From the NCBI RefSeq assembly GCF_049331405.1, contig NZ_CP186274.1, positions 806,001-870,000 on the forward strand: a stretch of 64,000 nt of DNA, read 5' to 3'. Origin of the DNA: PoT sp049331405 (lineage in GTDB: Bacteria; Planctomycetota; Planctomycetia; Isosphaerales; Isosphaeraceae). A model generated the notes under the pieces. It saw only the letters and a program-made list of their open reading frames with translations, was not told the DNA's origin and searched no databases. Every line of letters starts with the position of its first letter. The stretch's first letter is position 1. The translations under genes were made by a program, and so were the position numbers. Below, piece by piece: positions 9,388-19,562 of this stretch.

Positions 9388-12300
9388 ATGAACCGGCACC
9401 GAAGTCATCTCCGCGCGCGCCTCTCCAGGAGCCTGGTCGCACGCCATCGCGCGGCCGCCGGGTTGGAGGCCCTCGAGGATCGCATGCTCCTCTCGGCCGT
9501 CAGTGTCAACGACGTGAAGGTCTGGGAGGGGACGCCGGGCTCGCCCACGTCGGGTGTCATCCCCTCGGCGACCGAGTCCGAGGTCTACCAGTTCGACGGG
9601 CATGAAGGCCAGCGCGTCTTCTTCGACAGCCTGGCCTCGGCCCCCTCGGTCACCTGGTCGCTCCTCGCGCCGAACACGAACACGACGCTCTACTCGGTCT
9701 CGGAAGCCAATGACTTCGCCTACACGCTGCCGCAGGACGGCTCCTATCGCCTGACCCTGTCCGGCCCGGCCAACTCGGCCTTCAGCTTCCGGTTGAGCAC
9801 GGCGACGACCACGACGACCCCCCTGACTCTGGGCGCGACCGTCAGCTCGAAGATTGGGCTCCCCGGCGAGCAAGACTCTTACACGTTCACCGGCAGCGTC
9901 GGGCAGCGGATCTATCTCGACACGCTCGTCAGCGACCCCAACCTCGACTACACGCTGGTGAGCCCCACCGGCGCGACGGTCTGGGACGGCCTGCTGACCA
10001 CGAACTCCAACTTCGGCCCCCTCACGCTCGTCGAGGCAGGCACGTACACCCTTCGGGTCTCCGGCAACGGCAGCACGACCTCGGCCTACAGCTTCCGGAT
10101 GCTCGACGCGGCATCTGCCGCCGCGATCGCGCCGGGGAGCACGACTTACGGCGGGACGCTCAACCCGGGGACCGGCACGGTCCTCTACACGTTCAGCGCG
10201 ACGGCGGGCGCCACGTACCTCTTTGATGCGCTGGGGACGACCGGCGCCCCCTCGAACTGGTCTCTTTATGGCCCCAACGACTCGATCATCACGACGAGCC
10301 CCCTTGACGGCGACATCAACCTCTTCCTGCCCTGGACCGGGACGTACCTGCTCGCCGTCGAAGGCGCCGCGACCTCGGCGGTTCCGTATCGCTTCAAGGT
10401 GAGCGAGCAGACTCCGGCGACGGTCAGCCCGACCGGCTTCGGCACGAGCCACACGGGGACTCTCGACGCGTCGAACGGCCACTCGGCGTCGTTCGCCTAC
10501 ACCATGTCGGCGGGTCAGGTCTTCGATTTCACGAACTTCTACCCGAATCACGCGGGCGGGAACGTCCGTTACGTCCTGTCGGATGCCGTGGGAGCGGTCA
10601 TCTACGAGGATTACGCGACCGCGAATGACGTTGGCCCGGTCGTCGCGCCCCGGTCGGGGACGTATACGATGACGGTGACCGGATACGACGACACCAATCC
10701 CTACGGGTTCCGCCTCACCGCCTTGCCGACGGGCGCGACGAGCCTGACGGCGGGGGCGACGGCCAGCGGGACGTTCGCCGGGGCCTATCAGACGAACTTC
10801 TACAAGTTTACGGGCTCGGTCGGCCAGCGCATCATGATCGACGGCCTGACCGGCGGCGGGGCCACCCTCCAGGTCGTCAGCCCCACGGGGCTGATCCTCT
10901 ATGACCTCAATGGTGCGGCGAATGCCGATTCGGGGATCGTCACGCTCCATGAGTCGGGGACTTACGACATCCTGGTGCAAGGGGCGGGGGGATCCTACTC
11001 GTTCCGGTATCTGGACATCTCCTCGCAGACCCTGATCACGCCCGGCACGAGGTATTCGGGCGCCGTGGCGGGCGCGACGTCGGCCCAGTTGTTCCGCATC
11101 TCGGCGACGGCCGGCCAGCGGATCTACGTCGACTCGGCGCAGACGTCGGAGTCGAACCTCGCCTGGAGGCTCTACGGACCGAACGGGGAGGACCTGACGT
11201 CCCAGGTCAATAACTTCGACCTCGAGGCCCTCGCCCCCTCGACCGGGACCTACACCCTCGCCCTGCTCGGCCAGGGGAACGGGAAGTCGTCCGGCTACGA
11301 CTTCCGCGCCTACGTCTCGACCCAGGCGACGACGCCGGTCTCGCTCGGGCCGCTCGTCAGCGGCACCATCTCCCAGCCCGGCGAGCGCCACGTCTACACG
11401 TTCTCCGCCGACGCCGGGCAGCAGATCTATATCACCTACGCCACCAACACGAACCTCGCCACGACCCTCATCACCCCGAGCGGCCAGTTCCTGTACGGGC
11501 CCGGCGAGATCACCCTGATGGAGAGCGGCACGTATCAATTCCTGATCGACGGGCTCGACAGTGCGACCGGCGCATACAATTTCAACATCATGGACATCGA
11601 CGCCCTGCCGACGATCACGCCGGGCACGGGCTTCTCGGGCACGCTGACGGATGCCTCGCCATTAGCTGGATACCGGATCGACGGCAAGGCCGGCGAGCGG
11701 GTCGACTTCCACGACACGTTGACCTCGTTCGGATTCGACGCCTTCTGGAAACTGCTCGGGCCGTCGGGGCAGACCCTGGCGAGCAATTACGTCTACAATC
11801 AAGGCGACCTCGATGTGACTCTGCCGGCCGACGGGCCTTACACGCTCGTCCTCATCAAGGCCAACGGCGTGGGCACCATAGGCGTCCCCTATGAATTCCA
11901 GTACTCGACGTTCTCGCCCAGCACCACGCCCCTGCCATTCGACACCATCATCAACGCCAACCTGGCGACCCCGGGCGAGCAGGATGTCTACTCGTTCACC
12001 GGCAGCATCGGCCAGCAGATCCTCTTCGACTCCATCGCCAGCACTTTGTACGGCTCGATGTTTCTCTACAGTCCGAGCGGGCTGGTGGTCCCGGGTTTCA
12101 GCCTCGGCACCTTTTCCTCGGGGGACAGTAACCCGGTCACCCTGTCCGAGAATGGTACGTACCGGCTCGTCTTCATTCCCGATCTCAACGCGACGGGGAC
12201 CTATTCGTTCAGCCTCCTGAACCTCTCGGCCCGGTCGTTGATCGCGGAGGGGACGTCCTATTCCGGGACGCTCGGGGCCGGGGAGCCCACCGCCGTCTAC

Positions 12301-15300
12301 AAGGTCAGCGCCACGGCCGGGCAGCGGCTCTACTTCCACAACACGATCACCCCAACGAACTACTTCGACGCCGCCTGGGCCCTGTACAATCCGGCCGGGG
12401 AGGAGGTGAGGGACTCCTACATCAATGGCGACCTCGAATATGACGTGCCGGAGACCGGGACCTATCTCCTCAAAATTTCCAAGTATAATCGCGAAAACGA
12501 CCTCAGCTATGACTTCGCCTACAAGGTGTTCACGCCGACCTCGACCCCGCTGACCCTGGGCTCGAACGTCTCCAAGACCCTCGCGCAGCCGGGCGAGCAG
12601 GATACTTACACGTTCACCGGCAGCGTCGGGCAGCGGGTCTACCTCGACCTCATCGCCGGTGCCTTCAACGGCACGGTGAGCCTGTTCAGCCCGACCGGCT
12701 TGAATATCTGGTACCAGATCACCCTCGCCGACCTGGTCGACCAGGGGCCGACGCTCCTGAATGAGAATGGGGCCTATCGCCTCGTCATCGACGGCAACGA
12801 CAACGCCACGGGCAACTATCAATTCAGGCTCTCGGACCTGGCGACTTCGCCCGCGATCAACGCCGGAACGACGTACACGGGCACCCTGGGGGCGGGGGCG
12901 CCGGCCGTCCTCTTCCGGATCAACGGCACGGTCGGGCAGAACCTTTACATCCACAATAGCTCGGCGGCCGGGGCCAACGACGCGACCTGGACGCTCTATG
13001 ACGCGGCCGGGCAACCCCTCGCCACGAACAAGATCAACGGCGACCTGGTCGCGACCCTGACGACGACCGGTTTCTACTCGCTCGTCATCTCCAAGAGCAC
13101 GTCCCTGCCCGACACCGACGTCCCGTATAGCTTCGTCTACTCGACGTTTGCCAGGAGCACGAGCCCGCTGACCCTCGGGTCGAACGTCTCCGGGACCCTC
13201 GCGCAGCCGGGCGAGCAGGACTCTTACACGTTCACCGGCAGCGTCGGGCAGCGGGTCTACCTCGACTCGATCGCGGCCGCCCCGAATCTGATGCGCGAGC
13301 TGGTGAGTCCCAGCGGGGTGATCATCTGGAGCACCCAGTTCTGGGCGACCGCGGACCTCGGGCCCCTCACGCTCAAGGAGGCCGGGACGTACACCCTCCG
13401 CATCTTCGGGACCGGCACCGCGACGGGAGCCTATCAATTCCGACTGCTCGACGTGGCCGCCGCCCCCCCCATCACGCCGGGATCGGCGACCATCGGCGGC
13501 ACGCTCAACCCGGGGACGAGCACGGCGCTCTACAAGATCACGACGACGGCCAGCGGCAAGACGTTCCGCTTCGACGCCCTGGGCACCGTGGGGAGTCCGT
13601 CGAGCTGGATCCTGTACGGGCCGAATGACCAGGGCGTGGCCCTGGGCTCGCTCAACGCGGATCTCGTCGCGTCCCTCCCCTGGGCGGGGACCTACGTGCT
13701 TGCCATCAAGGGGGCCAACGAGTCCGCGGGCGGGGCGGTCCCGTACAGCTTCAAGGTGATCGATCAGAGCGATGCGCCGGGCGGGACGAGCGGCTTCGGC
13801 ACGGTGAATTCCGGGACGCTGGACGGGGGTGATGGGCCGACGATCACGTTCACCTATGCGATCTCGGCCGGGCAGGTCCTCGACCTCAACAACCTCAATC
13901 CCAACTCCGCCGCTGGTATCCACTACTCCCTGGCCGACGCGACCGGTGCCATCCTCTCGATGGGGGATGACCAGAACGACAGCGGGCCGATCGTGGCCCC
14001 GCGGACGGGCACCTACACGCTGACGCTGACCGGTTCCAATGGCCCCAACGCCTTCGCGTTCAGGCTCGTGGCGCTGCCGGATGCGGCGACGAGCCTGACG
14101 CTCGGCGCGACGATCGACTCGAGCCTCACCACCGACTATCAGACGGATTTCTATCGGTTCACGGGAGCCATCGGGCAGTCCTTGCTGATCGACGGCCTCG
14201 GCGGCGCCGCCGGCGTGCAGGTCTACAGCCCCTCGGGCCAGATCGTCTCGGGCCTCGGCACCTCGATGCCGAATGACTCGGGGCTCGTCCCGCTCGTCGA
14301 GTCGGGGACCTACTACGTCCTGGTCCAGGGCGTGGCCGGATCCTACAGCTTCCGGCTCCTCGACATAGACGCGTCCGGGACCCTCGGCTCGGGGAGCGGG
14401 GCCTCGGGCACCATCAGCCCGCCGGCCGCGACGATCGCCTATCGCTTCGACGCGACGGCCGGGCAGCGGATCTACGCCGACGACACCCTGGCTCTGCTGA
14501 ACACCGGCGTCTTCTGGCAAATCTACGGGCCGTCGGGCCTGTCACTCGCGCGAGGGTACGGCAATACGGACCTGGAGGCCGTCGCGCCCGTGACCGGCAC
14601 CTATACACTGGTCCTCGGCGGGGCGGACAACGGCGTCTCGCCCGATTATGACTTCAACCTTTATGTCTCGACTGACACGACGACGGCGGTCTCCCCGGGG
14701 TCGCTCGTCCAGGGCAGCATCTCGCAGCCGGGCGAGCAGGACATCTACACGTTCAACGGCAGCCTCGGACAGCAGATCCTCTTCAGCCTCGCCACCAACG
14801 CCATCGATGGCCTCGGAGCCTTGATCGGCCCGAGCGGGCAGGTCGTCTGGTCCTCCTACCTGGGCAGTTTCGGGCCGATCAATCTGGTCGAGTCGGGGAC
14901 GTATCGCCTGGTCATCGACGGCAGCGGCGATAGCGTCGGGGCCTATTCTTTCAAGTTCACGGACCTTTCAACCCTCCCCTTCGTGCAGCCGAACACGTCG
15001 TATTCGGGCACGCTTGGGGAGGATAATCAAGGTGTCTTGTATCGGTTCCACGGGACCGCCGGGCAGTCGTACTACTTCTACGGCACATCCGACTCCGGGA
15101 ATCATGCCCTGGGCATGTCCCTGTTCTCCCCCTCCGGTGCGGGCATCGGCGGTAGCTCGTTTAATACCGGTTTCGAGATGACGCTGCCGATCGACGGCGT
15201 TTACACGCTCGCCATTGGCAGGAGCCCGTTCGGGCCCACATCCGAGGTCGGCTACAGCTTCGGCTATCTCCCGATCGCAGAGACCACGGCGCCCCTGACA

Positions 15301-18300
15301 CTGGGCACCCCGGTGAATGCCGGGGTGACGAACCCAGGCGATCAGCATACTTACACGTTCACGGGGAGCGTCGGACAGCAGGTTTATTTCGACAACATCT
15401 CGGGGGTGCTGCAAGGCTACGCCACCATCATCGGCCCTCGCGGGCAGGTCGTCTGGAAGAGCACGAATCTCTCGCTGGGGGCCGACGGGGGCCCGTTCAC
15501 GCTGACCGATGCGGGCACGTATCGCGTGGTCGTCGACGGAATCGTGAACTCCACCGGGAGCTTCGTCTTCGACCTCATCAACCTGTCCGCGAAGACGCCG
15601 ATCACCCAGGGCGCGCCCTACTCGGGCACCCTCGGCGGCGGGGCTCCCGCGGCCGCGTATCGGGTCAGCGTGACGGCAGGGCAGCGGCTCTTCTTCCACA
15701 ACACGCTCGGCAATGGCTCGACCGGCGCCAACTGGTCCCTCTACGGCACGGCCGGCGAGTTGCTGGCCAGCGGCTCGATCGGCGATGACCTGGAGCTGAC
15801 CGCCGCGACGACCGGCACGTACACGCTGGTCGCCTCCAAGAACCTCGGGCTGGCGGCGACCCCCGTCGCCTATGACTTCACCTACAACGCCTTCGCCCCG
15901 ATCACCACGGCCCTGACGCTGAAGTCGACCGTCAGCGGCAGCCTGTCGAAGCCGGGCGAGCAGGACGTCTACACGTTCACCGGTAGCGTCGGGATGCAGC
16001 TGTTCTACGACCGGATCGACTCGAATCACGAACTCGACCTGACGCTCTACAGCCCCAGCGGCGTCATCCTGCTCGACGACCCCTCAAACTCCGGTGACCT
16101 TTCTCGTTTCATCACGCTGGTCGAGGCAGGAACGTATCGCCTGGTCGTCAATGGGCACGGGACGTCGACGGGGGCCTATCGGTTCAATCTGTTCGACACG
16201 GCGGCCCTGCCCGCGGTCGGCACCGGCGCGACGCCGCTGACGTTCACCGTGAGCCTCGACGCCCCCGCGACCGGCGCGATCACGATCAACTACGCCACTG
16301 CCGACGGCACGGCGCAGGCCGGTGTCGACTACCAGGCGACGTCGGGGACCTTGACATTCCTGCCCGGCGAGACCTCCAAGACCGTCACCGTGCTGGCGAT
16401 CCAGGACTCGCTCAACGAGCAGGACGAGACGTTCACGCTCAACCTCAGCAATGCCCCGGCCGGAACTACGATCGCCCGAGGCCAGGGGGTGGCGACGCTC
16501 CGGAACGACGACCTCGACCTCGCCCTGAACTCGGTGAAGGTGAGCGGCCACACGCTGACCATCAACTATGACGTGAACGGGAGCGCGGCGAGCCTACCTT
16601 TCCGCTTCGGCCTCTATCGCTCGAGTGACGCCAGCTTCGGCGGCGACAGCCTGATCGGCTCGATCGTCCTCTCGTCGGCCGCCGACCTCGCGGCCGGCTC
16701 GCACACCAAGACGTTCACCCTCGGGAGCGGCCCCGGGCAGCTCAGCCTGCCGGGCGCGGGGGCGGCCGAGGATGACGGCGAGTATTACCTCCTCGGCGTC
16801 CTCGACGACCAGAACAGCAACGACGAGTTCGAGTCCGACCCCTACAACCACGACAACACCCAGGTCGTGACCGGTGCTTACCTCGGCACTGGGAATACCC
16901 TGCTGGTTCACGGCGGAGTCGGCGGTGACAAGGTCGCCGTCACCCCCTCGGGGCTGAGCCTGACGCTTGCAGGCTCGGGGGCCTCGACCTACTCCCTGGC
17001 CGGGGTCGCCACGGTCCGCATCTGGACCCACGAAGGCGACGACACGATCAACGTCGCGCCGGGCGTCGCGCCGGCGATCTTCGCGCTCGGCGGGGCCGGA
17101 AACGATACCCTGACGACGGGCGTCGCCAACGTCACCTTCGACGGGGGCACGGGGACGAACACCGCCAGGGTTGATGGCACGTCGGGCAACGACGCCTTCG
17201 TCGTCTCGTCGAGCGGCGTGGCCTTCGGCGGCCATTTCGCGGCTATCACCAACGCCGCGACGGTGGTCGATGGCCTGGCGGGCAAAGATACCTTCACCGT
17301 CTCCGGGGCCGTCGGCAATGTCACCTTCGACGGGGGGGACGACGACGACACCGTGGTCTTCAAGCCCGGATCGACCCTGGGAGGCTCCCTGGTCGGAGGC
17401 GCGGGGGTGGATACGCTGGACCTCTCGGCGTTGACGACCGCCTCGAGCGTCAACCTCGGCACGTCGAAGCTCACCGGTTTGGGGGGCACCTTCTCGGGCT
17501 TCCAGTCCATCGTGGTGGGCAGTTCGACGGGCAGCACCGCGATCGGCCCCGACTCGTCCACGAACTGGGTCTTGTTCGGTTCGTCGGGCGTGATCGTCAC
17601 CGGGATGACCCTCACGGGGATGCGGAACTTCGTCGGCGGGACGGGCAACGACACGTTCATCCTCGACAACTACAAGGGGGGCGGGGCGATCGACGGCGGG
17701 GGCGGGACGAACACCCTCTCGTACACCAGGAATGTTGATATCGCCATCTCCGACACGAAATTCCTCGTGACCGGCGGCCCGGCCGTGAGCCTCTCCAGGG
17801 TGACGGCGGCGAACCTCACCGGCGGCGCCTCGGCCAACGTGTTCACGCTCTCGGGCTGGACCGGCACGGGTAACGTGGTCGGCGGCGGGGGCACGGACAG
17901 GATCGTTCTGACCAAGAACGCCAATATCACCCTGGCGAACGCCAAGGTCACCGCCGGCGACGGCCTGAGCATGAACCTCCGCAACATCGCGGTGGGCAGC
18001 CTGACGGTCGACGCGACGACGGCCTCGCGAAGCATCGACGCCTCGGCATACGCGGGCGTCACCCTGATGTACGCCCAGGGATCGAAGCCGCTGACGTTCA
18101 AGGGGGGCGCGAGCAACGACATGTTCATCCTCGACGGCTACACCGGCACGGCGACGATCTCCGGGGGGGCCGGCATCAACTCGGTCTGGTTGACCAGGGA
18201 CGCCGACATGACGCTGTCGAACGCGCAGTTGAAGGCGACCGGCGGCCCGACGGCGAGCCTCTCGGGGGTGACACAGGCCTTCCTGACCGGCGGGGCGGCG

Positions 18301-19014
18301 AACAATACCTTCACGGTCGGCGGGTGGTCGGGCGGTGGCCTGATCCTGGGCGGCGGCGGGAGCGCCAATCGGATCGTGGCCACGAAGGACGCGAACCTGA
18401 CGCTGACCAACGGTTCACTCAAGGGGGGCGACGGCCTGAATCTCGCCCTGTCGGGCATCCAGCGCGCGACGCTGACCCTGATCAACAACACCACGGCGCG
18501 GACGATCAATGCGTCGGCCTTCGCCGGCGTCACGAGCCTGACGGCCACCGGCTCGGCCGAGGCGAGGCTCATCGGCGGCGCCGGCAACGACACGCTGGCC
18601 GCCGTCGGCTCGGGCCGGGCGATCCTGGTCGGCGGTCCGGGTAATGACTCGATCTCGTCGACGGGGACGGGCCGGGCGATCCTGATCGGCGGGGCGGGGG
18701 CCGACGCGATGAAGGGCAACGGCAATACCCTGATGATCAGCGGCAGGACGGCGTACGACTCCAACCTCACGGCCCTCGACCAGATCCTGGCCGAGTGGGC
18801 CTCGACCTCGTCGAATTACGCCACCAGGATCGGCCACATCCTCAACGGCGGCGGCCTGAACGGGTCGACGAGGCTGACGAGTTCGACGGTGCTGAACGAC
18901 GCGGCCATCGACGTGCTGGGCAACCCGACCGCCACGGCGGCCGACTGGTTCGTGGTCAACAACGGCGACACCGTCATCAAGAAGGCGGCCGAGACCAGGA
19001 CCATCCTGTCCTGA
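9388..19014 (+). CDS. Giant exported repeat protein: LEPR-XLL motif, 22 PPC-type domains, partial Calx-beta, RTX-like repeats
   Basis: The product has 3,208 residues. I chose ATG 9388, preceded by AGGAGAG, over an in-frame GTG at 9325. Residues about 26-38 read AGLEALEDRMLLSA, the LEPR-XLL motif found near the N-terminus of exported planctomycete proteins. From about 45 to 2,280 I count 22 beta domains of the pre-peptidase C-terminal type, each about 100 residues, alternating two flavours: one with PGEQDSYTFTGSVGQR and one with FRISATAGQR. A Calx-beta domain follows (TFTVSLDAPATG, AGVDYQATSGTLTFLPGE), then a beta region with YYLLGVLDDQNSNDEFESD. The C-terminal third has RTX-like GGAGNDTL motifs and two copies of a 157-residue unit. 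It is likely a cell-surface adhesin or matrix protein; no catalytic domain is visible. Confidence 0.93.
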   Translation: MNRHRSHLRARLSRSLVARHRAAAGLEALEDRMLLSAVSVNDVKVWEGTPGSPTSGVIPSATESEVYQFDGHEGQRVFFDSLASAPSVTWSLLAPNTNTTLYSVSEANDFAYTLPQDGSYRLTLSGPANSAFSFRLSTATTTTTPLTLGATVSSKIGLPGEQDSYTFTGSVGQRIYLDTLVSDPNLDYTLVSPTGATVWDGLLTTNSNFGPLTLVEAGTYTLRVSGNGSTTSAYSFRMLDAASAAAIAPGSTTYGGTLNPGTGTVLYTFSATAGATYLFDALGTTGAPSNWSLYGPNDSIITTSPLDGDINLFLPWTGTYLLAVEGAATSAVPYRFKVSEQTPATVSPTGFGTSHTGTLDASNGHSASFAYTMSAGQVFDFTNFYPNHAGGNVRYVLSDAVGAVIYEDYATANDVGPVVAPRSGTYTMTVTGYDDTNPYGFRLTALPTGATSLTAGATASGTFAGAYQTNFYKFTGSVGQRIMIDGLTGGGATLQVVSPTGLILYDLNGAANADSGIVTLHESGTYDILVQGAGGSYSFRYLDISSQTLITPGTRYSGAVAGATSAQLFRISATAGQRIYVDSAQTSESNLAWRLYGPNGEDLTSQVNNFDLEALAPSTGTYTLALLGQGNGKSSGYDFRAYVSTQATTPVSLGPLVSGTISQPGERHVYTFSADAGQQIYITYATNTNLATTLITPSGQFLYGPGEITLMESGTYQFLIDGLDSATGAYNFNIMDIDALPTITPGTGFSGTLTDASPLAGYRIDGKAGERVDFHDTLTSFGFDAFWKLLGPSGQTLASNYVYNQGDLDVTLPADGPYTLVLIKANGVGTIGVPYEFQYSTFSPSTTPLPFDTIINANLATPGEQDVYSFTGSIGQQILFDSIASTLYGSMFLYSPSGLVVPGFSLGTFSSGDSNPVTLSENGTYRLVFIPDLNATGTYSFSLLNLSARSLIAEGTSYSGTLGAGEPTAVYKVSATAGQRLYFHNTITPTNYFDAAWALYNPAGEEVRDSYINGDLEYDVPETGTYLLKISKYNRENDLSYDFAYKVFTPTSTPLTLGSNVSKTLAQPGEQDTYTFTGSVGQRVYLDLIAGAFNGTVSLFSPTGLNIWYQITLADLVDQGPTLLNENGAYRLVIDGNDNATGNYQFRLSDLATSPAINAGTTYTGTLGAGAPAVLFRINGTVGQNLYIHNSSAAGANDATWTLYDAAGQPLATNKINGDLVATLTTTGFYSLVISKSTSLPDTDVPYSFVYSTFARSTSPLTLGSNVSGTLAQPGEQDSYTFTGSVGQRVYLDSIAAAPNLMRELVSPSGVIIWSTQFWATADLGPLTLKEAGTYTLRIFGTGTATGAYQFRLLDVAAAPPITPGSATIGGTLNPGTSTALYKITTTASGKTFRFDALGTVGSPSSWILYGPNDQGVALGSLNADLVASLPWAGTYVLAIKGANESAGGAVPYSFKVIDQSDAPGGTSGFGTVNSGTLDGGDGPTITFTYAISAGQVLDLNNLNPNSAAGIHYSLADATGAILSMGDDQNDSGPIVAPRTGTYTLTLTGSNGPNAFAFRLVALPDAATSLTLGATIDSSLTTDYQTDFYRFTGAIGQSLLIDGLGGAAGVQVYSPSGQIVSGLGTSMPNDSGLVPLVESGTYYVLVQGVAGSYSFRLLDIDASGTLGSGSGASGTISPPAATIAYRFDATAGQRIYADDTLALLNTGVFWQIYGPSGLSLARGYGNTDLEAVAPVTGTYTLVLGGADNGVSPDYDFNLYVSTDTTTAVSPGSLVQGSISQPGEQDIYTFNGSLGQQILFSLATNAIDGLGALIGPSGQVVWSSYLGSFGPINLVESGTYRLVIDGSGDSVGAYSFKFTDLSTLPFVQPNTSYSGTLGEDNQGVLYRFHGTAGQSYYFYGTSDSGNHALGMSLFSPSGAGIGGSSFNTGFEMTLPIDGVYTLAIGRSPFGPTSEVGYSFGYLPIAETTAPLTLGTPVNAGVTNPGDQHTYTFTGSVGQQVYFDNISGVLQGYATIIGPRGQVVWKSTNLSLGADGGPFTLTDAGTYRVVVDGIVNSTGSFVFDLINLSAKTPITQGAPYSGTLGGGAPAAAYRVSVTAGQRLFFHNTLGNGSTGANWSLYGTAGELLASGSIGDDLELTAATTGTYTLVASKNLGLAATPVAYDFTYNAFAPITTALTLKSTVSGSLSKPGEQDVYTFTGSVGMQLFYDRIDSNHELDLTLYSPSGVILLDDPSNSGDLSRFITLVEAGTYRLVVNGHGTSTGAYRFNLFDTAALPAVGTGATPLTFTVSLDAPATGAITINYATADGTAQAGVDYQATSGTLTFLPGETSKTVTVLAIQDSLNEQDETFTLNLSNAPAGTTIARGQGVATLRNDDLDLALNSVKVSGHTLTINYDVNGSAASLPFRFGLYRSSDASFGGDSLIGSIVLSSAADLAAGSHTKTFTLGSGPGQLSLPGAGAAEDDGEYYLLGVLDDQNSNDEFESDPYNHDNTQVVTGAYLGTGNTLLVHGGVGGDKVAVTPSGLSLTLAGSGASTYSLAGVATVRIWTHEGDDTINVAPGVAPAIFALGGAGNDTLTTGVANVTFDGGTGTNTARVDGTSGNDAFVVSSSGVAFGGHFAAITNAATVVDGLAGKDTFTVSGAVGNVTFDGGDDDDTVVFKPGSTLGGSLVGGAGVDTLDLSALTTASSVNLGTSKLTGLGGTFSGFQSIVVGSSTGSTAIGPDSSTNWVLFGSSGVIVTGMTLTGMRNFVGGTGNDTFILDNYKGGGAIDGGGGTNTLSYTRNVDIAISDTKFLVTGGPAVSLSRVTAANLTGGASANVFTLSGWTGTGNVVGGGGTDRIVLTKNANITLANAKVTAGDGLSMNLRNIAVGSLTVDATTASRSIDASAYAGVTLMYAQGSKPLTFKGGASNDMFILDGYTGTATISGGAGINSVWLTRDADMTLSNAQLKATGGPTASLSGVTQAFLTGGAANNTFTVGGWSGGGLILGGGGSANRIVATKDANLTLTNGSLKGGDGLNLALSGIQRATLTLINNTTARTINASAFAGVTSLTATGSAEARLIGGAGNDTLAAVGSGRAILVGGPGNDSISSTGTGRAILIGGAGADAMKGNGNTLMISGRTAYDSNLTALDQILAEWASTSSNYATRIGHILNGGGLNGSTRLTSSTVLNDAAIDVLGNPTATAADWFVVNNGDTVIKKAAETRTILS
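9819..16231 (+). repeat. Internal duplication of an 11-domain PPC block within the giant protein
   Basis: Repeats 2-7 and 13-18 occur in the same order and each matches its counterpart better than its neighbours, for example FDALGTTGAPSNWSLYGPND and FDALGTVGSPSSWILYGPND. Repeats 8-11 likewise match 19-22. The period is about 3,343 bases (about 1,114 codons): block one starts near 9819 and block two near 13162. A 45-base stretch coding GEQDSYTFTGSVGQR is almost identical at about 9866 and 13210. Confidence 0.8.
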
Positions 19015-19169
19015 CCCGAGGGTGCAACAAAAGGTGGTCAGCCCGCCGATTCGCGAGGAAAACCGCTTGTTTCCCGGGGCCGAAACGGCGTAAATCGAAG
19101 GAGCGGAGTGTCGCTGGAATTCTCTCCGATCGGTTGGCTGGTCACGACCGTGTCAAGCGAGGGACGGCC

Positions 19170-19526
19170 ATGCATCCCAAGAAGGCGGGCTGGGGTTTCG
19201 GCGCGAAGAAAGGTGACGAGGACGATGGGCTTTTCCCCCGGATGAGCTTCAGGAGCATCGTGTTCAAGACGATGCTCCTGAACCTGGGGGTGCTGCTGAC
19301 GGTCTTGCCGTTCATGTTACCCGGCGAGGCGAATCGCCAGGTCTTGCCCGGGCTCCTGTTCGTCATGGGAGGCGTGAGCGCCCTGATCTGGATCCTGACG
19401 TTCGTGATCACGGGGCTCGTCATGAGCACCGGGATCCTCATCCGACAGTTCGCCACGCCCACCCGTCACGGGGGGCGAAAGCGCGACGGGATCGTCGACC
19501 ACTGGATCGACGACCCCGTTTGCTGA
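19170..19526 (+). CDS. Small membrane protein with two transmembrane helices
   Basis: The product has 118 residues. ATG 19170 follows GAGGG at a normal distance; an open frame extends far upstream, but it overlaps the giant gene in another phase. The N-terminal 35 residues are charged (HPKKAGWGFGAKKGDEDDG). Two hydrophobic helices follow: about MLLNLGVLLTVLPFML and LLFVMGGVSALIWILTFVITGLVM. The C-terminus is basic, then acidic (RHGGRKRDGIVDHWIDDPVC). No family was recognised. It sits 155 bases after the giant surface protein and could be expressed with it. Confidence 0.75.
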   Translation: MHPKKAGWGFGAKKGDEDDGLFPRMSFRSIVFKTMLLNLGVLLTVLPFMLPGEANRQVLPGLLFVMGGVSALIWILTFVITGLVMSTGILIRQFATPTRHGGRKRDGIVDHWIDDPVC

Positions 19527-19562
19527 ATCCGAAGAGAGAGGACCTCAACTCGATCCGGTCGC

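Noticed and set aside
9367..14520. Very long open frames on the minus strand opposite the giant protein (723 and 952 codons)
   Set aside because: They are rich in Arg, Gly, Asp and Val, have no ribosome binding sites or family motifs, and are explained by strong third-position GC in the real gene on the other strand.
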